Of a stretch of DNA of 21,562 nt, positions 20,866 through 21,562 are shown in pieces. A program made the translations under genes and the position numbers. The DNA lies in assembly GCA_964480635.1 (NCBI GenBank), contig CAYZQE010000036.1, positions 1 to 21,562 on the forward strand, in the 5' to 3' direction. The notes under the pieces are model-generated. The model saw only the letters and a program-made list of their open reading frames with translations. It was not told where the DNA came from and ran no database searches. The stretch's first letter is position 1; the number at the start of each line of letters is the position of its first letter. The stretch comes from CAYZQE01 sp964480635 (GTDB lineage Bacteria; Pseudomonadota; Gammaproteobacteria; GCA-001735895).

Positions 20866-21562
20866 ATGAAATCATTAAAGCACTTCATTCTAGCTAGCTT
20901 TTTAGGGCTAATTTTTGCCACCGCCTATCTTGCCATAACAACTAGCAACAAAGATTTAGCGATGACAAAAAATAATTTTTTAGCATCGTTACAGCACTTC
21001 AGCGATAAACTTTTAGACCGCTCGCAGCTCTCATTTTCAAATGCCGTTAAAAAAGCATCCCCTTCTGTGGTGACTATCTATACTCAACGCTTAACCAAAA
21101 GCGAAGATAAAAATAAAAAAACTACCGTACAATCAAATCTAGGCTCCGGGGTTATTATTACTAAAAATGGCCTTGTGATCACTAATAGCCACGTTATTAA
21201 AGATGCTGACAATATTTTAGTACACCTTAATGATGGTCGTAGTGCTTCTGCTATTGTTGTCGGCGAAGATAAAGAAACTGATATTGCCATATTAAAAATC
21301 CCATTTAGAAACCTTAACGCCATGAGCGTTCGCTCCAGTGAAAATTTAAAGGTTGGTGATATCGTCTTAGCCATAGGCAATCCTTTAAATGTTGGCCAAA
21401 CGGTCACTATGGGTATTATCAGTGCCACTGGTAGAAATAGAGTCGGCATCAATACTTATGAAAATTTCATTCAAACAGATGCCTCCATAAATCCGGGGAA
21501 TTCTGGTGGAGCCTTGATTGATACAAGAGGTGAGATGATAGGCCTTAACACTGCTATTTTCA
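20866..21562 (+). CDS. degS: DegS-type membrane-anchored serine protease, 3' truncated by window
   Basis: The first 232 residues of an HtrA-family protease, open to the window edge. An uncleaved-looking N-terminal membrane anchor (about 5-24) is followed by a chymotrypsin-like domain. The catalytic triad is His109 in TNSHVI, Asp139 in TDIAIL and Ser213 in GNSGGAL. The anchored layout, the short N-terminal linker without the long LA loop of DegP, and VGDIVLAIGNPLNVGQTVTMGIISATGR with QTDASINPGNSGG favour DegS/AlgW over DegP/DegQ. DegS cuts the anti-sigma factor RseA when its PDZ domain senses misfolded outer-membrane proteins. The PDZ domain would lie beyond the window and was not seen. Confidence 0.92.
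   Translation, partial: MKSLKHFILASFLGLIFATAYLAITTSNKDLAMTKNNFLASLQHFSDKLLDRSQLSFSNAVKKASPSVVTIYTQRLTKSEDKNKKTTVQSNLGSGVIITKNGLVITNSHVIKDADNILVHLNDGRSASAIVVGEDKETDIAILKIPFRNLNAMSVRSSENLKVGDIVLAIGNPLNVGQTVTMGIISATGRNRVGINTYENFIQTDASINPGNSGGALIDTRGEMIGLNTAIF

Overview
The window looks like a chromosomal housekeeping segment of an AT-rich gammaproteobacterium. Three gene neighbourhoods point there. The first is trpF-trpB-trpA-accD-folC-dedD-cvpA-purF-metZ. The second is rsmI divergent from lpoA-yraN. The third is petA-petB-petC-sspA-sspB. All three are familiar from Pseudomonas-like and methanotroph or sulfur-oxidiser gammaproteobacteria. The cytochrome b Qo motif is PVWY and its second haem-ligand pair is 15 residues apart, which I recall as the beta/gammaproteobacterial type. 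I cannot name a genus from the sequence alone. There are no rRNA or tRNA genes, no CRISPR array and no phage genes.

Left part (1-12106, all genes on the minus strand). Read in the direction of transcription it runs trpF, trpB, trpA (tryptophan synthesis), accD (fatty-acid synthesis), a 65-residue membrane protein, a palindromic mobile element (MITE), folC (folate), dedD (SPOR, cell division), cvpA, purF (purines), an L,D-transpeptidase-like gene, an OmpA-family lipoprotein, metZ (methionine), a DUF455 ferritin-like protein and a secreted protein of unknown function. Most joints are tight, with 2-3 nt spacers, ATGA overlaps or 11-bp overlaps, so much of it is probably co-transcribed. Two runs of exactly 100 N (1276-1375 and 2614-2713) are scaffold gaps of unknown real length. 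One interrupts the DUF455 gene. The other lies between metZ and the OmpA-family gene.

Middle (12193-13647). A small membrane-anchored protein is almost entirely a methionine-zipper coiled coil. It sits between trpF and rsmI and is the most unusual coding sequence here.

Right part (13648-21562). rsmI (minus) and lpoA-yraN (plus) diverge from a 27-bp gap. yraN converges on sspB with overlapping stop codons. On the minus strand petA-petB-petC encode the cytochrome bc1 complex, followed by sspA and sspB, with terminator-like hairpins between petC and sspA and between sspA and sspB. A 340-bp region without a confident gene precedes petA. Then come a Nif3/YbgI protein (minus) and a divergent DegS-type membrane-anchored serine protease that runs off the right edge.

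No complete new defence or mobile system was found. The best leads are the methionine-zipper protein, the MITE that abuts the folC start and may supply its ribosome binding site, the translationally coupled secreted protein, and an unannotated 55-codon ORF.
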